Positions 42,331 to 50,755 of a stretch of DNA of 64,000 bases are shown one piece after another; within the stretch, counting starts at the first letter, position 1; each line of letters begins with the position of its first letter. The DNA lies in assembly GCA_046635845.1 (NCBI GenBank), contig JAQQXN010000002.1; one strand, given 5' to 3'. The notes beneath the pieces were generated by a model that saw nothing but the letters and a program-made list of their open reading frames with translations, ran no database searches and had not been told where the DNA came from. This DNA is from UBA168 sp011055275. Lineage in GTDB: Archaea; Thermoproteota; Thermoprotei_A; Marsarchaeales; UBA168. The position numbers and the translations under genes were made by a program.

Positions 42331-43481
42331 CTCTTCCTCTTGAACACGCCGATCACGGCGTGCGAACCCGATCCACCCAAGTTATGAAACGCCCCTATCT
42401 CTGCATTTGGAACCTGCATCTTTCCGGCTTTTCCTTGGAGCTGCCTAACCACCTCAACGGCTCCATAAACGCCCGTGGCTCCGACTGGATGGCCCCTTGC
42501 CTTGAGCCCGCCTTCTGGGTTCACTGGGAGCTTTCCGTCCCTCTCGGCGCTTCCCTCGTGGAAGAACTTAGCTCCTTCTCCCTTTCCCACGACTCCTATG
42601 TCTTCAAGGGCAAGAGCTGCCATTATGGTGAAGGCGTCGTGCACTTCAAGGACGTCAAGGTCCTTTACCTCTACTTTAGCCGCAGAAAAAGCCGCCCTAG
42701 CTGCCCTTGCGGTAGCTGGGACGTCGCTGAGGCTCACCCTTCCGTTCACGCCTATCGTGTCGACGCCAACTCCCATACCAGCAAGCTCCACTTGGACGTC
42801 TCCCTTGGCCAACTCAGGCTTAGTGAGCAGGATCGCGGCCGCGCCGTCTCCCGTAGGGGAGCAGTCGAGAAGCCTTATGGGGTCGGCTATCACCCTGGAC
42901 CTATTTACGTCGTCAACGGTTATGGCTTTCCTAAGTTGCGCATAGGGGTTGTCCACTGCATTCTTATGCATCATGACCGCTATTTCAGAGAACCAGTTCC
43001 TGGGCACGTTGTACTCCTTCATGTAACTCCTCATGAGAAGGGCGTTCAAAGAAGTGAAGCTCGCCCCATAGTAAGCCTCAAAATCCGCGTCTGCCGCTTC
43101 AGCCAGGGCCGTGGTTATGTTGTCGGAAGGCTCCTCGCTGAGCTTCTCCACTCCGACCACGAGCGCGGAGTCGTAAACGCCGGACTTAACCGCCATGTAG
43201 CCTGCCAGAAGCGCAGAACCTCCCGAAGAACAGGCGGATTCCACCTTAAAAGCAGGGACAAGCGGGAAAACCCCTGCCCTGTCCTCAAGCGCAAGGCCCA
43301 AGTGCTCTTGACCGTCAAGCTCCCCCGCAACCATGTTTCCAACGAACACGGCCTGAGGCTGGATCCCGGCTTCCTCGATGGCCTGCCTCGAAGCTTCCGC
43401 GAACAGGTCCGAAAGGGAGTCTTCCCATCTCCTTCCTATCTTAGTTAACCCAGTGCCAACCACAACGGGATTATCACTCAC
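42327..43481 (-). CDS. Acetoacetyl-CoA thiolase of archaeal mevalonate pathway
   Basis: 384 residues of the SCP2-type thiolase group. It condenses two acetyl-CoA to acetoacetyl-CoA. The nucleophilic Cys is in FKVESACSSGGSALLAGY near residue 85, and the histidine motifs are KARGHPVGATGVYG and FHNLGGSGSHAV near the C-terminus. It overlaps the HMG-CoA synthase gene by 4 bp and the DUF35 gene by 4 bp, so all three are made in step. Confidence 0.92.
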   Translation of the reverse strand: MSDNPVVVGTGLTKIGRRWEDSLSDLFAEASRQAIEEAGIQPQAVFVGNMVAGELDGQEHLGLALEDRAGVFPLVPAFKVESACSSGGSALLAGYMAVKSGVYDSALVVGVEKLSEEPSDNITTALAEAADADFEAYYGASFTSLNALLMRSYMKEYNVPRNWFSEIAVMMHKNAVDNPYAQLRKAITVDDVNRSRVIADPIRLLDCSPTGDGAAAILLTKPELAKGDVQVELAGMGVGVDTIGVNGRVSLSDVPATARAARAAFSAAKVEVKDLDVLEVHDAFTIMAALALEDIGVVGKGEGAKFFHEGSAERDGKLPVNPEGGLKARGHPVGATGVYGAVEVVRQLQGKAGKMQVPNAEIGAFHNLGGSGSHAVIGVFKRKR

Positions 43482-44551
43482 TTCGCTCCACCTCCAAGCC
43501 TTATGCCTCCTCTGAACTTGAGGTAAAGTGCGTAGTCTATCTCCACGCGCTTGCTCACGTAATCCATGACCTTCTTGGCCTTATCCCTCCTCCCCTCGAT
43601 GCCCTCTTCTATGACGAAGCTGAAGGAGTCACTACCCGCCCCGGACCCAAAGGACGTCACGAGCACCCTTTGACCCGGCTTCGCGACGTCAAGGATCGCT
43701 GAGAAGCCAGTTATTGAGGCGGCAGCGTAAGTGTTGCCTATCATGGGGCTGAGCAAGCCGACTTTCAATGCCGAGGGCGATATGCCAAGGGCCTTGGCCG
43801 CCGTCAGCGGGTAACGGCCGTTAGGCTGATGAAAGACCACGTAGTCAAAGTCCGAGGGCTTAAGCCCGAGCTCCTCCATTAGGGCCCTCGTCGCCCCTTC
43901 AACATGCTTGAAGTAGGCCGGCTCCCCAGTGAAGCCCTCGCCGTGGGAAGGATAGCGCGCGGCGTACCTCCTCCAGAAGTCTGGAGTGTCCGACACAAAA
44001 GAAACCGATCCCTCGAGCGTTGCCGCGGCTTCCTTGGAGCTCGGGCCCACGATTATGGCTGTTGCTCCAGATGCCGCCGTGTACTCAAGGTGATCGCCAG
44101 GCCCTCCCTGAGCGGTATCAGAGCCTATGGCCATGCCGTATTTTACCATCCCAGACGAAACCAAGGCAATTGCCGCCTGAAGCCCCTCGGTTCCAGCCTT
44201 GCACGCGAACTCTAGATCTGCCGCCAACGAGAACGGGCCAACCCCAAGCGCCTCCGCCACCGTGGTGGCCGTTGGCTTCACGGCATAAGGAGGAGATTCC
44301 GTGCCGACGTAAAGGGCACCTATCTCCTTGGGATCGACGCCTGCCCTGCTCAACGCGTTCCTTCCGGCCTCGACTGCCATCGTCGCGCTGTCCTCGTCAG
44401 GGCCTGCCACCGCTTTTTCCTTGACGTTAAGTTCCTCTTCATACTGGACCGGGTCCCTTCCCCAAACCCTAGATATCTCAGCAACCGTAAGCCTGTATGG
44501 CGGGACATAGCTTCCCCACCCGTAAATCGATACCGGGTTTTTCGGCTTCAT
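43478..44551 (-). CDS. Hydroxymethylglutaryl-CoA synthase
   Basis: 357 residues. It joins acetyl-CoA and acetoacetyl-CoA to HMG-CoA, the second mevalonate step leading to archaeal isoprenoid lipids. The Glu motif is LYVGTESPPYAVKPT, the catalytic Cys lies in LEFACKAGTEGLQAAI near residue 115, and the His lies in VVFHQPNGRYPLTAAK. It is the first of the tightly coupled mevalonate trio and follows the indolepyruvate oxidoreductase genes by 15 bp. Confidence 0.95.
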   Translation of the reverse strand: MKPKNPVSIYGWGSYVPPYRLTVAEISRVWGRDPVQYEEELNVKEKAVAGPDEDSATMAVEAGRNALSRAGVDPKEIGALYVGTESPPYAVKPTATTVAEALGVGPFSLAADLEFACKAGTEGLQAAIALVSSGMVKYGMAIGSDTAQGGPGDHLEYTAASGATAIIVGPSSKEAAATLEGSVSFVSDTPDFWRRYAARYPSHGEGFTGEPAYFKHVEGATRALMEELGLKPSDFDYVVFHQPNGRYPLTAAKALGISPSALKVGLLSPMIGNTYAAASITGFSAILDVAKPGQRVLVTSFGSGAGSDSFSFVIEEGIEGRRDKAKKVMDYVSKRVEIDYALYLKFRGGIRLGGGAK

Positions 44552-44565
44552 GCTACTGGCACCAC

Positions 44566-45180
44566 TTAGAAGGCTTTAAGCTCTCCCTGCCCGGACAGGC
44601 CGGCCTCAAAGGCCTTTAAGTTGACGTCAACGGCTCTCTTGGGGACGTAAAGCGATATGGCCTTTTTGAGGATCTCCACGTCAAAGGGAAGGTGAAACTC
44701 CCTTGCAAGCACGCCCAATAGCACGCTGTTGGTCGCCCTTGGCTCGCCCACAGAGCGCGCTACCTCTCCTGCGTCGACCAAGTGCAAGTTATCTGTTACC
44801 GCTTCCATGTACTTTTTGAACTCTTCAGGAGTAGGGTACTTTGTTAAACCCGCGGACGCCGTCACGGGTATCATTCTGTCCGTGGAAACTATGGCGAGTC
44901 CTCCCTTCTTCAGGTACTTGGCGTACCTCATGCCCTCCCAGAACTCCAGCGAGAGAAGGACGTCGGCCGAGCCCAAAGGTATAAGGGGGGCGGGCTCCTC
45001 CTTTTCCCTTATCCTTACGTGCGATGAGGCCGTACCTCCTCTTTGAGCCTGCCCATGCGTCTCGCCGGCCACCACTTTCAGCCCTGAGAGCACCGCGGCC
45101 GCCGCGATGACGCTCGATAGCACGAGCGTTCCCTGTCCGCCGACCCCACAAACCACCATGTCAAGTGATTTCTCGGTCAC
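44566..45180 (-). CDS. iorB: Indolepyruvate:ferredoxin oxidoreductase, beta subunit
   Basis: 204 residues of the gamma-type (POR/IorB) domain: VVCGVGGQGTLVLSSVIAAA, then GETHGQAQRGGTASSHVRIR, the signature of CoA-binding 2-oxoacid oxidoreductase subunits. It works with IorA to convert indolepyruvate and other aryl pyruvates to aryl-acetyl-CoA and CO2, reducing ferredoxin. It starts 6 bp after the IorA stop. Confidence 0.93.
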   Translation of the reverse strand: MTEKSLDMVVCGVGGQGTLVLSSVIAAAAVLSGLKVVAGETHGQAQRGGTASSHVRIREKEEPAPLIPLGSADVLLSLEFWEGMRYAKYLKKGGLAIVSTDRMIPVTASAGLTKYPTPEEFKKYMEAVTDNLHLVDAGEVARSVGEPRATNSVLLGVLAREFHLPFDVEILKKAISLYVPKRAVDVNLKAFEAGLSGQGELKAF

Positions 45181-45186
45181 GATCGT

Positions 45187-47100
45187 TCACTTCCTCTCAG
45201 TGAGGTGTATGGCGTCGAACGGGCAGTCCTGCGCGCATAGGCTGCAGCCCGTGCACTCGTCGGGGTTTATCACGACCTTCCTCGTTGAGTAGTCGAATAT
45301 GAGGGCGGGGCATCCCGTCTCCAGCACGCAAAGCCTGCAGCCCGTGCACTTCTCAGCGTCAACCTCGTAGAGCGGCAGCTTGATGCCCTTCCTCCTCGCG
45401 TCCCTCTCTATCTGGAGCGCGCACTCATGCCTGAAGACCACAACCGAGGGACCAGGATAGGCTATGGCTTCCTCAAGGGCCGCCTCCGAGCGCTTTATGT
45501 CGTCAAGCGGGTCGACCGTTATGACCTTTTTGATCCCCACAGCCCTCGCGACATCCTCAATCATTATGGAGGGAGAAACTTCACCCATGGCGTTGAAGCC
45601 GGTCGAGGGACTGGGCTGATGACCAGTCATGGCCGTCCACCGGTTGTCAAGGACCGCAACTGTTATGTGAGCATTATCCATGACGGCATCTATGAGCGCT
45701 GGGATACCCGCATGGAAGAACGTCGAATCTCCTATGACCGCTATTATGGCCCCCTTCACGCCAGCTCTCTCAAATCCTACCGCCATAGATATGCTCGCTC
45801 CCATGGACACACAGGTGTCAAGAGCCCTGAGGGGAGGGTTCACGCCTTGGTTGTAGCATCCCCTGTCGCCGGCCACGACCCCACCGTGCTTCCTTATTAT
45901 CCTCTTAATGGCAAGGTAGCTCGCTGCGTGAGGACAGCCCGCGCAGAGGTAAGGGTACCTGTTCTCTACATCGGACAACTTCTGCACGCTTACCTGAGCA
46001 GGCGGATCGCTCACGATGGCCCTGGCAGCGCCGACCTCAAAGGCTTTAGTTATCCCCTTGATGATCGAGTCGGTCGTTATCTCCCCGTACTTGGGCATCG
46101 TGCCAGTTCCTCTTCCCAATATAAGGGCGTTGATCCCATTAGACTGGGCAAGGGACCTAAGCTCCACCTCGACTATGGGCTCAACCTCCTCAACGACCAG
46201 CACTAGCTTGCGGTTTGCCATAAACTGAAGGAGTCTGGCCTGAGGTAAGGGATTGGTCATGGCCAGCTTAAAAATCGCTATGCTCTCGGGGTTTGGAAGC
46301 TTTGATACGGCTTCCCTGACAAACTGATAAGTTCCTCCACAAGCTACGATGCCCACAGGGGCATCGTTATTTTCGTCCGCGTTGTTGAAAGGGCAACTCT
46401 CTGAGATAGACAGGATCTGCTTCTGAAGCTCCTCGAAACCAGGCTGCCTCTTCCTCACGTTTGCGGCCACCATGACGTACCTGTCGTCGTTCTTCTTGAA
46501 GCTCCCTGGCCCCCTCCTTGGGGAAATAGGAGATAGGGTAATGGCAGCCCTGGCGTGGGCAAGCCTGTGCGTGAGGCGGACAAAAACGGGAAGACCAAGC
46601 TTTTCAGAGAGCTCAAACGCCCACTTGGTAGCGTCCTTCGCCTCCTGAACGGTGGCCGGCTCTATCTCTGGCAACCTGGCCATTCTGGTTATGTAGCGGG
46701 TATCACCCGTGTTCTGTGAACTGTACGGGTGCGTGTCGTCTGCGCTTACTATTACGAACCCGGCGTTAACGCCGGTCAGCACGGCAACCATGAGTGGGTC
46801 GACCATCCAGTAGGTACCAAGATGCTTTGCTATGGTCATGGACCTCTTTCCCGCGAGCGCTGCAGCATAAGCAACCTCAAAGGCAACCATCTCGTTAGTG
46901 GACCACTCCACGTGGAAACCGAACTTCTTAGCGTGACGGGCAAGCGTTTCCAAAACCTCCGATGATGGCGTTCCAGGATAAGCCGTGGCTACATCAACGC
47001 CAGCCTCTTCGGCTCCTCTAGCTATCGCTTCGTCGCCAAGCGCTATGGCTACTCCTTCAGCCTCTGAATCTAGAGTTGAAACCTGCAAGTTAACATGCAC
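45187..47100 (-). CDS. iorA: Indolepyruvate:ferredoxin oxidoreductase, alpha subunit
   Basis: About 637 residues. N-terminal pyrimidine-binding domain (AYPGTPSSEVLETLARHAKK, VEWSTNEMVAFEVAYAAALA), then the TPP domain (GDSTFFHAGIPALIDAVMDN), then two ferredoxin motifs at the C-terminus (CTGCRLCVLETGCP and CTGCSLCAQDCPF); the first has expanded spacing. GTG 47100 lies about 26 bp after the strong TATA box TAATATATATATTA (47118-47131), so I choose it over the longer frame to 47196. It heads an operon iorA-iorB-HMGCS-thiolase-DUF35. Confidence 0.93.
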   Translation of the reverse strand: MHVNLQVSTLDSEAEGVAIALGDEAIARGAEEAGVDVATAYPGTPSSEVLETLARHAKKFGFHVEWSTNEMVAFEVAYAAALAGKRSMTIAKHLGTYWMVDPLMVAVLTGVNAGFVIVSADDTHPYSSQNTGDTRYITRMARLPEIEPATVQEAKDATKWAFELSEKLGLPVFVRLTHRLAHARAAITLSPISPRRGPGSFKKNDDRYVMVAANVRKRQPGFEELQKQILSISESCPFNNADENNDAPVGIVACGGTYQFVREAVSKLPNPESIAIFKLAMTNPLPQARLLQFMANRKLVLVVEEVEPIVEVELRSLAQSNGINALILGRGTGTMPKYGEITTDSIIKGITKAFEVGAARAIVSDPPAQVSVQKLSDVENRYPYLCAGCPHAASYLAIKRIIRKHGGVVAGDRGCYNQGVNPPLRALDTCVSMGASISMAVGFERAGVKGAIIAVIGDSTFFHAGIPALIDAVMDNAHITVAVLDNRWTAMTGHQPSPSTGFNAMGEVSPSIMIEDVARAVGIKKVITVDPLDDIKRSEAALEEAIAYPGPSVVVFRHECALQIERDARRKGIKLPLYEVDAEKCTGCRLCVLETGCPALIFDYSTRKVVINPDECTGCSLCAQDCPFDAIHLTERK

Positions 47101-47117
47101 ATGTCCATACTCTACCC

Positions 47118-47131
47118 TAATATATATATTA
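47118..47131 (-). promoter_or_regulatory. TATA box of the iorA-mevalonate operon
   Basis: TAATATATATATTA is the most perfect TATA element in the window. It is centred about 26 bp before the GTG start of iorA at 47100, implying leaderless transcription of the five-gene operon. Confidence 0.65.
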
Positions 47132-47199
47132 TCTCCTTTCCGCAAAATAAGCCACGCCGACATAATTTGAACAGAGATAACGCAAGACCCGGCCAAAAA

Positions 47200-48573
47200 T
47201 TACTGCCGTCCCATCTTGACCCTTAGTGAATAAGGACCATCGACGCCTTCAGGTGGGATATCCGCAAAAAGCCCCTCATCGTTCTGCTCAAATCCCAACT
47301 GCCCGCTTCCCAAGAAATCCACGGTTTTGACGTCATCTGCAAGGCTAGATCCCAGCGACCTTATGGTCACCCGGCTTTTCGGCGCCGAAAGGCCAATGAC
47401 GTAAATGCTTTCATCCCTGCTGGTAAAGCGGAAGTCCTTCTCGGTATACTTCTGTTCCTTTTCCTTGAACTCACCCGCTTCAGGTCTAGTGGGCCCCTCG
47501 CAACACCTCACCCAGGGCCTCGTGGAGTAGACCGCCTCTCCATTTCTCTTGAGCCACTGGCCGACCTCATTGAGTACCTTCTTCTGCTCCTGCGGTATGG
47601 TGCCATCGGGGCGAGGAGCGACATTAAGCAGAAGGTTCCCGTTCTTGCTAGTTATATCAGCCAAGTCGGTTATGATTGAGTAAGGGCTTCTCAGCTTACA
47701 GACGGTCGTGTAACCCCACGTATCATAACAGATTGATGTGTCCGTCTGCCAGGGCAAATCCCTTATCTGCCCAAGCTTTCCCCTCTCCACGTCAAGTACA
47801 GCAGTTCCCTCTGGAAAGGCGGAGTGCTTGTAGTTTATGACCACTTCCTCTCCCCACCTCTCGGCCTCGTTGTAGTAGAATGCAGCGAAATCGCGAAGGT
47901 AGCGCTCGAAGGCGGAGTTCTCTATCCACCAGTCAAAGTAGAAGAGGCTTGGCCTATACTTGTAGACCAGTTCCTTTGCCCTCTTAAGCCAGTCCTCCAA
48001 GAACTGTTGATTTGGCTGGGTGTTGCTCGGCATGGCTGGGCCGTATAGGTCCTGATACGCTGGGTCGCTCACGTCGCTCTCGATCTGCCTCCCTCCCTCG
48101 AAATACCACCAGTGCTCCGCCCTGTGATATGAAACGCCGAACTTCAAACCCCTTCTTCCAACCGCCTCGGACAGCTCCTTCACCACGTCTCTTTTTGGCC
48201 CCATCTTGGCGGCGTTCCAGCGGTTCATTTCGCTGTCCCAAAGCGAGAAACCGTCATGATGCTCCGCCACCAGCACCACGTACCTTGCCCCTGCATCCTC
48301 AAACGTTGATGCCCACTCGTCAGGATCCCATCTCTCGCCGGTAAAACTAGATATGAAGTCCTTGTAGCCGAATTCCTTCTGGGAACCATATGTCTTGACG
48401 TGGTGCTCGTAGGCGGGCTGGCCCTTTATGTACATGTTCCTGGGGTACCACTCGTTGTCGAACGCGGGAACGGAGTAGATCCCCCAATGTATAAATATGC
48501 CAAACTTCGCGTCCCTAAACCACTGAGGGACTAAGTAATTCCCAAGAGAAGCCCAATCCGCTTTATATTTCAT
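47200..48573 (-). CDS. Alpha-L-fucosidase (GH29)
   Basis: 457 residues, with no signal peptide, so probably cytoplasmic. GH29 blocks are FGIFIHWGIYSVPAFDNEWY near residue 25, YVVLVAEHHDGFSLWDS near residue 100, the nucleophile Asp in FYFDWWIENSAFERY near residue 215, and GNLLLNVAPRPDGTIPQEQK. A C-terminal beta-sandwich (about residues 370-457) follows. It should hydrolyse terminal alpha-L-fucose. It is a single open frame, unlike the frameshift-dependent fucosidase gene of Sulfolobus solfataricus. No transport genes for fucosides are adjacent. Confidence 0.93.
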   Translation of the reverse strand: MKYKADWASLGNYLVPQWFRDAKFGIFIHWGIYSVPAFDNEWYPRNMYIKGQPAYEHHVKTYGSQKEFGYKDFISSFTGERWDPDEWASTFEDAGARYVVLVAEHHDGFSLWDSEMNRWNAAKMGPKRDVVKELSEAVGRRGLKFGVSYHRAEHWWYFEGGRQIESDVSDPAYQDLYGPAMPSNTQPNQQFLEDWLKRAKELVYKYRPSLFYFDWWIENSAFERYLRDFAAFYYNEAERWGEEVVINYKHSAFPEGTAVLDVERGKLGQIRDLPWQTDTSICYDTWGYTTVCKLRSPYSIITDLADITSKNGNLLLNVAPRPDGTIPQEQKKVLNEVGQWLKRNGEAVYSTRPWVRCCEGPTRPEAGEFKEKEQKYTEKDFRFTSRDESIYVIGLSAPKSRVTIRSLGSSLADDVKTVDFLGSGQLGFEQNDEGLFADIPPEGVDGPYSLRVKMGRQ

Positions 48574-48789
48574 AATTTAAAACCGCACGGATTTATAACC
48601 CTTTGATCAGGCTTTTAACCGAGAGTTTGTAAGTGCTGACGAAGCGATTTGGATTTAGCACAGATTTTTCCGGATCAGGTGCTCCTTTGCTATCCCCATA
48701 TCAAACAGGGCTTCTTTTTACCATTGCCCGCAGTCGTCTCGAAGCCCAAATCACCGGCAAAGGCGCGCTCTTCAAACGGGTAACCAGCG

Positions 48790-49737
48790 ATGCCGAACTT
48801 CAAGATCTTGGTAACGGACTCGGATACCGATGTCGAGCGCTACTTTGCGAAAACCGCGGCTGACCTCTCACCTAGCTTCTTGCGCGGGCCATTAACGGAA
48901 GAAAATGCCGCTGAAGCGCGGGATGTGGATGCAATCTGCATTGATATAACCACAACGCTCACCGCTTCCCTCATGCGTGAGCTCCCGAAGCTCAAGTTCA
49001 TATGCACGCGCTCCACGGGATATGACCACATAGACCTTCAGGAGGCGGAGAGGAGGGGCATAACTGTGTCGAACGTGGTGGGCTACGGCACCCTCCCCGT
49101 CCCCGAGCACGTCTTTGCCCTCCTCCTTGCCCTAGTCAGGAAGGTCAGGGAGGCGGACAGGAGGGTGAGGGAGGGGGACTTCGACTACCACGGCCTCATG
49201 GGTGTTCAGGTGTGCGGCAAGACCTTCGGGGTCCTGGGGACGGGTGCCATAGGCGCTAGGGTCGCTGAGATAGCGCTGGCCATGGGGGCGAGGGTTCTCG
49301 CCTACGACGTGGTCAAGAACTCTTCACTTGAGGCCAAGGGGGTCTCGTACGCCTCGCTGGAGGAGGTCCTCAAGGAGAGCGACTTCATATCGGTTAACCT
49401 CCCCCTGCTCCCCTCCACTAGGCACCTCCTAAACGCCGAAAGGATTTCCCTGGTGAAGAGGGGGGCCTTCATCGTGAACACGGGAAGGGGAGGGGTAGTG
49501 GACGAGGAGGAGCTGGTGAGGGCGCTCAGGGAGGGAAGGATAGCTGGGGCTGGGCTCGACGTGTTCGAGGAGGAGCCTCCAAGGGGGGAGCTGCTGGAGC
49601 TCGACAACGTCGTGCTCTCCCCTCACGTGGGCTGGTACACGGACGCCGGCTTCGCCGAGATAATGAGGCAGACCGTGGAGAACGTGAGGGCCTTCGCTGC
49701 CGGAAAGCCGATAAGGGTGGTCAAGAGCGCGAGGTGA
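48790..49737 (+). CDS. D-isomer-specific 2-hydroxyacid dehydrogenase
   Basis: 315 residues. NAD(P)-binding Rossmann motif GVLGTGAIGARVAEIALAMG near residue 145. Catalytic residues: Arg in FIVNTGRGGVVDEEEL, Glu in LDVFEEEPPRG and His in VLSPHVGWYTDAGF. Members reduce glyoxylate, hydroxypyruvate, pyruvate or bulkier keto acids; the substrate is not determinable here. From about 49028 on, the DNA becomes much richer in AGG/GAG/CTC codons than the first 240 bp and the neighbours. Its 3' end overlaps the convergent amidase gene by 17 bp. Confidence 0.92.
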   Translation: MPNFKILVTDSDTDVERYFAKTAADLSPSFLRGPLTEENAAEARDVDAICIDITTTLTASLMRELPKLKFICTRSTGYDHIDLQEAERRGITVSNVVGYGTLPVPEHVFALLLALVRKVREADRRVREGDFDYHGLMGVQVCGKTFGVLGTGAIGARVAEIALAMGARVLAYDVVKNSSLEAKGVSYASLEEVLKESDFISVNLPLLPSTRHLLNAERISLVKRGAFIVNTGRGGVVDEEELVRALREGRIAGAGLDVFEEEPPRGELLELDNVVLSPHVGWYTDAGFAEIMRQTVENVRAFAAGKPIRVVKSAR

Positions 49738-50668
49738 AGAGAGCGAGCGGGAGATAAGATGATACCACGTAGTTTGGCTCATCAACTGCCTCGCTTATGC
49801 TCAATCTCCCAGCCACGCTGTGAAGCACGTAAGCCTCTTCTTCTTTTAGCCCATAAGCCGCGGCGGAACGCGTCAAGCCTTTCAGTGATTCCCTAAGGGC
49901 TTCCCTTAGATCGCAAGATATGCCCATGGCAACCAAGCTGGGGCCTACTGCAGGCTCTTCCGGGACTATGGCCAAGGGACCGCTGAGTTTTAAGTCACGG
50001 CGTATTCTCGCTATCGCACGGACCTCGGCTCTCGTCTCTATGGCCGTACCGCACACCTCCCCCTCTCCCTGCGACGCGTGGGGATCGCTAAAGGATAGAA
50101 GCGCACCGTCCACGTTAACGGGAAGAAGAAGCTTGCTACCAGCCACAAGAAGTGGGTTGTCCATGTTACCGCCAAAGCTCTGAGGCGGAATCATGGGATA
50201 CTCGTAATCGCGGGGAGCAGTGCCGATAACTCCCAGAAAGGGCCTTAGGGGAACCCTTACTCCCTTTAAGAAATCTGACCTACTGGTTGCGTAACCGTTG
50301 TTCAAACTCCATAGGATAAGCCTGTTAGGAAAAACGCCCTTAAGCACGCCAAAGTCGCTCAGTATGGCCGTCCATCCCCACGTTGCAATGCGTATTTCTT
50401 TTATCTCTACCTCAAGCACATCTCCCTTCTTTGCACCTTGCACGTAAATGGGGCCAAGCGCTCCATCAAACTTACTCTCGTCGATCTTGCCCATATCCTC
50501 GGTTGTCCAATCTTCCGCTATCTGACCTCCTGAGGAATCCGGAATTGCGAGCCTGAACTCCTCGCCCGGGTTGACCTCCGCAATCGGCTCAAGCTTATTT
50601 GACCATCTGTAATGCAATGACCCCGGCCTGTTGCCATCTATAAACAACACTCTGTGCAAATTGCGCAC
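49721..50668 (-). CDS. Acetamidase/formamidase-family amidohydrolase
   Basis: 315 residues of the acetamidase/formamidase (FmdA_AmdA) family: HRVLFIDGNRPGSLHYRWSN at the start, IPPQSFGGNMDNPLLVAGSK and LLSFSDPHASQGEGEVCGTA in the middle, the family's metal- and substrate-binding blocks. It hydrolyses short amides to ammonia and acid. It may supply nitrogen, but the true substrate is unknown. It lies downstream of the riboswitch-controlled transporter on the same strand, 87 bp away; formamidase-like activity on thiamine degradation products is a speculative link. Confidence 0.9.
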   Translation of the reverse strand: MRNLHRVLFIDGNRPGSLHYRWSNKLEPIAEVNPGEEFRLAIPDSSGGQIAEDWTTEDMGKIDESKFDGALGPIYVQGAKKGDVLEVEIKEIRIATWGWTAILSDFGVLKGVFPNRLILWSLNNGYATSRSDFLKGVRVPLRPFLGVIGTAPRDYEYPMIPPQSFGGNMDNPLLVAGSKLLLPVNVDGALLSFSDPHASQGEGEVCGTAIETRAEVRAIARIRRDLKLSGPLAIVPEEPAVGPSLVAMGISCDLREALRESLKGLTRSAAAYGLKEEEAYVLHSVAGRLSISEAVDEPNYVVSSYLPLALFTSRS

Positions 50669-50755
50669 TAATAGTTATGCGTTTCGCAGCGATTCTAATT
50701 AACGCTCCACGGATTTTCTGTCAAAAGTCAAAAACAAAACGCAAAAAAGCCCGGA

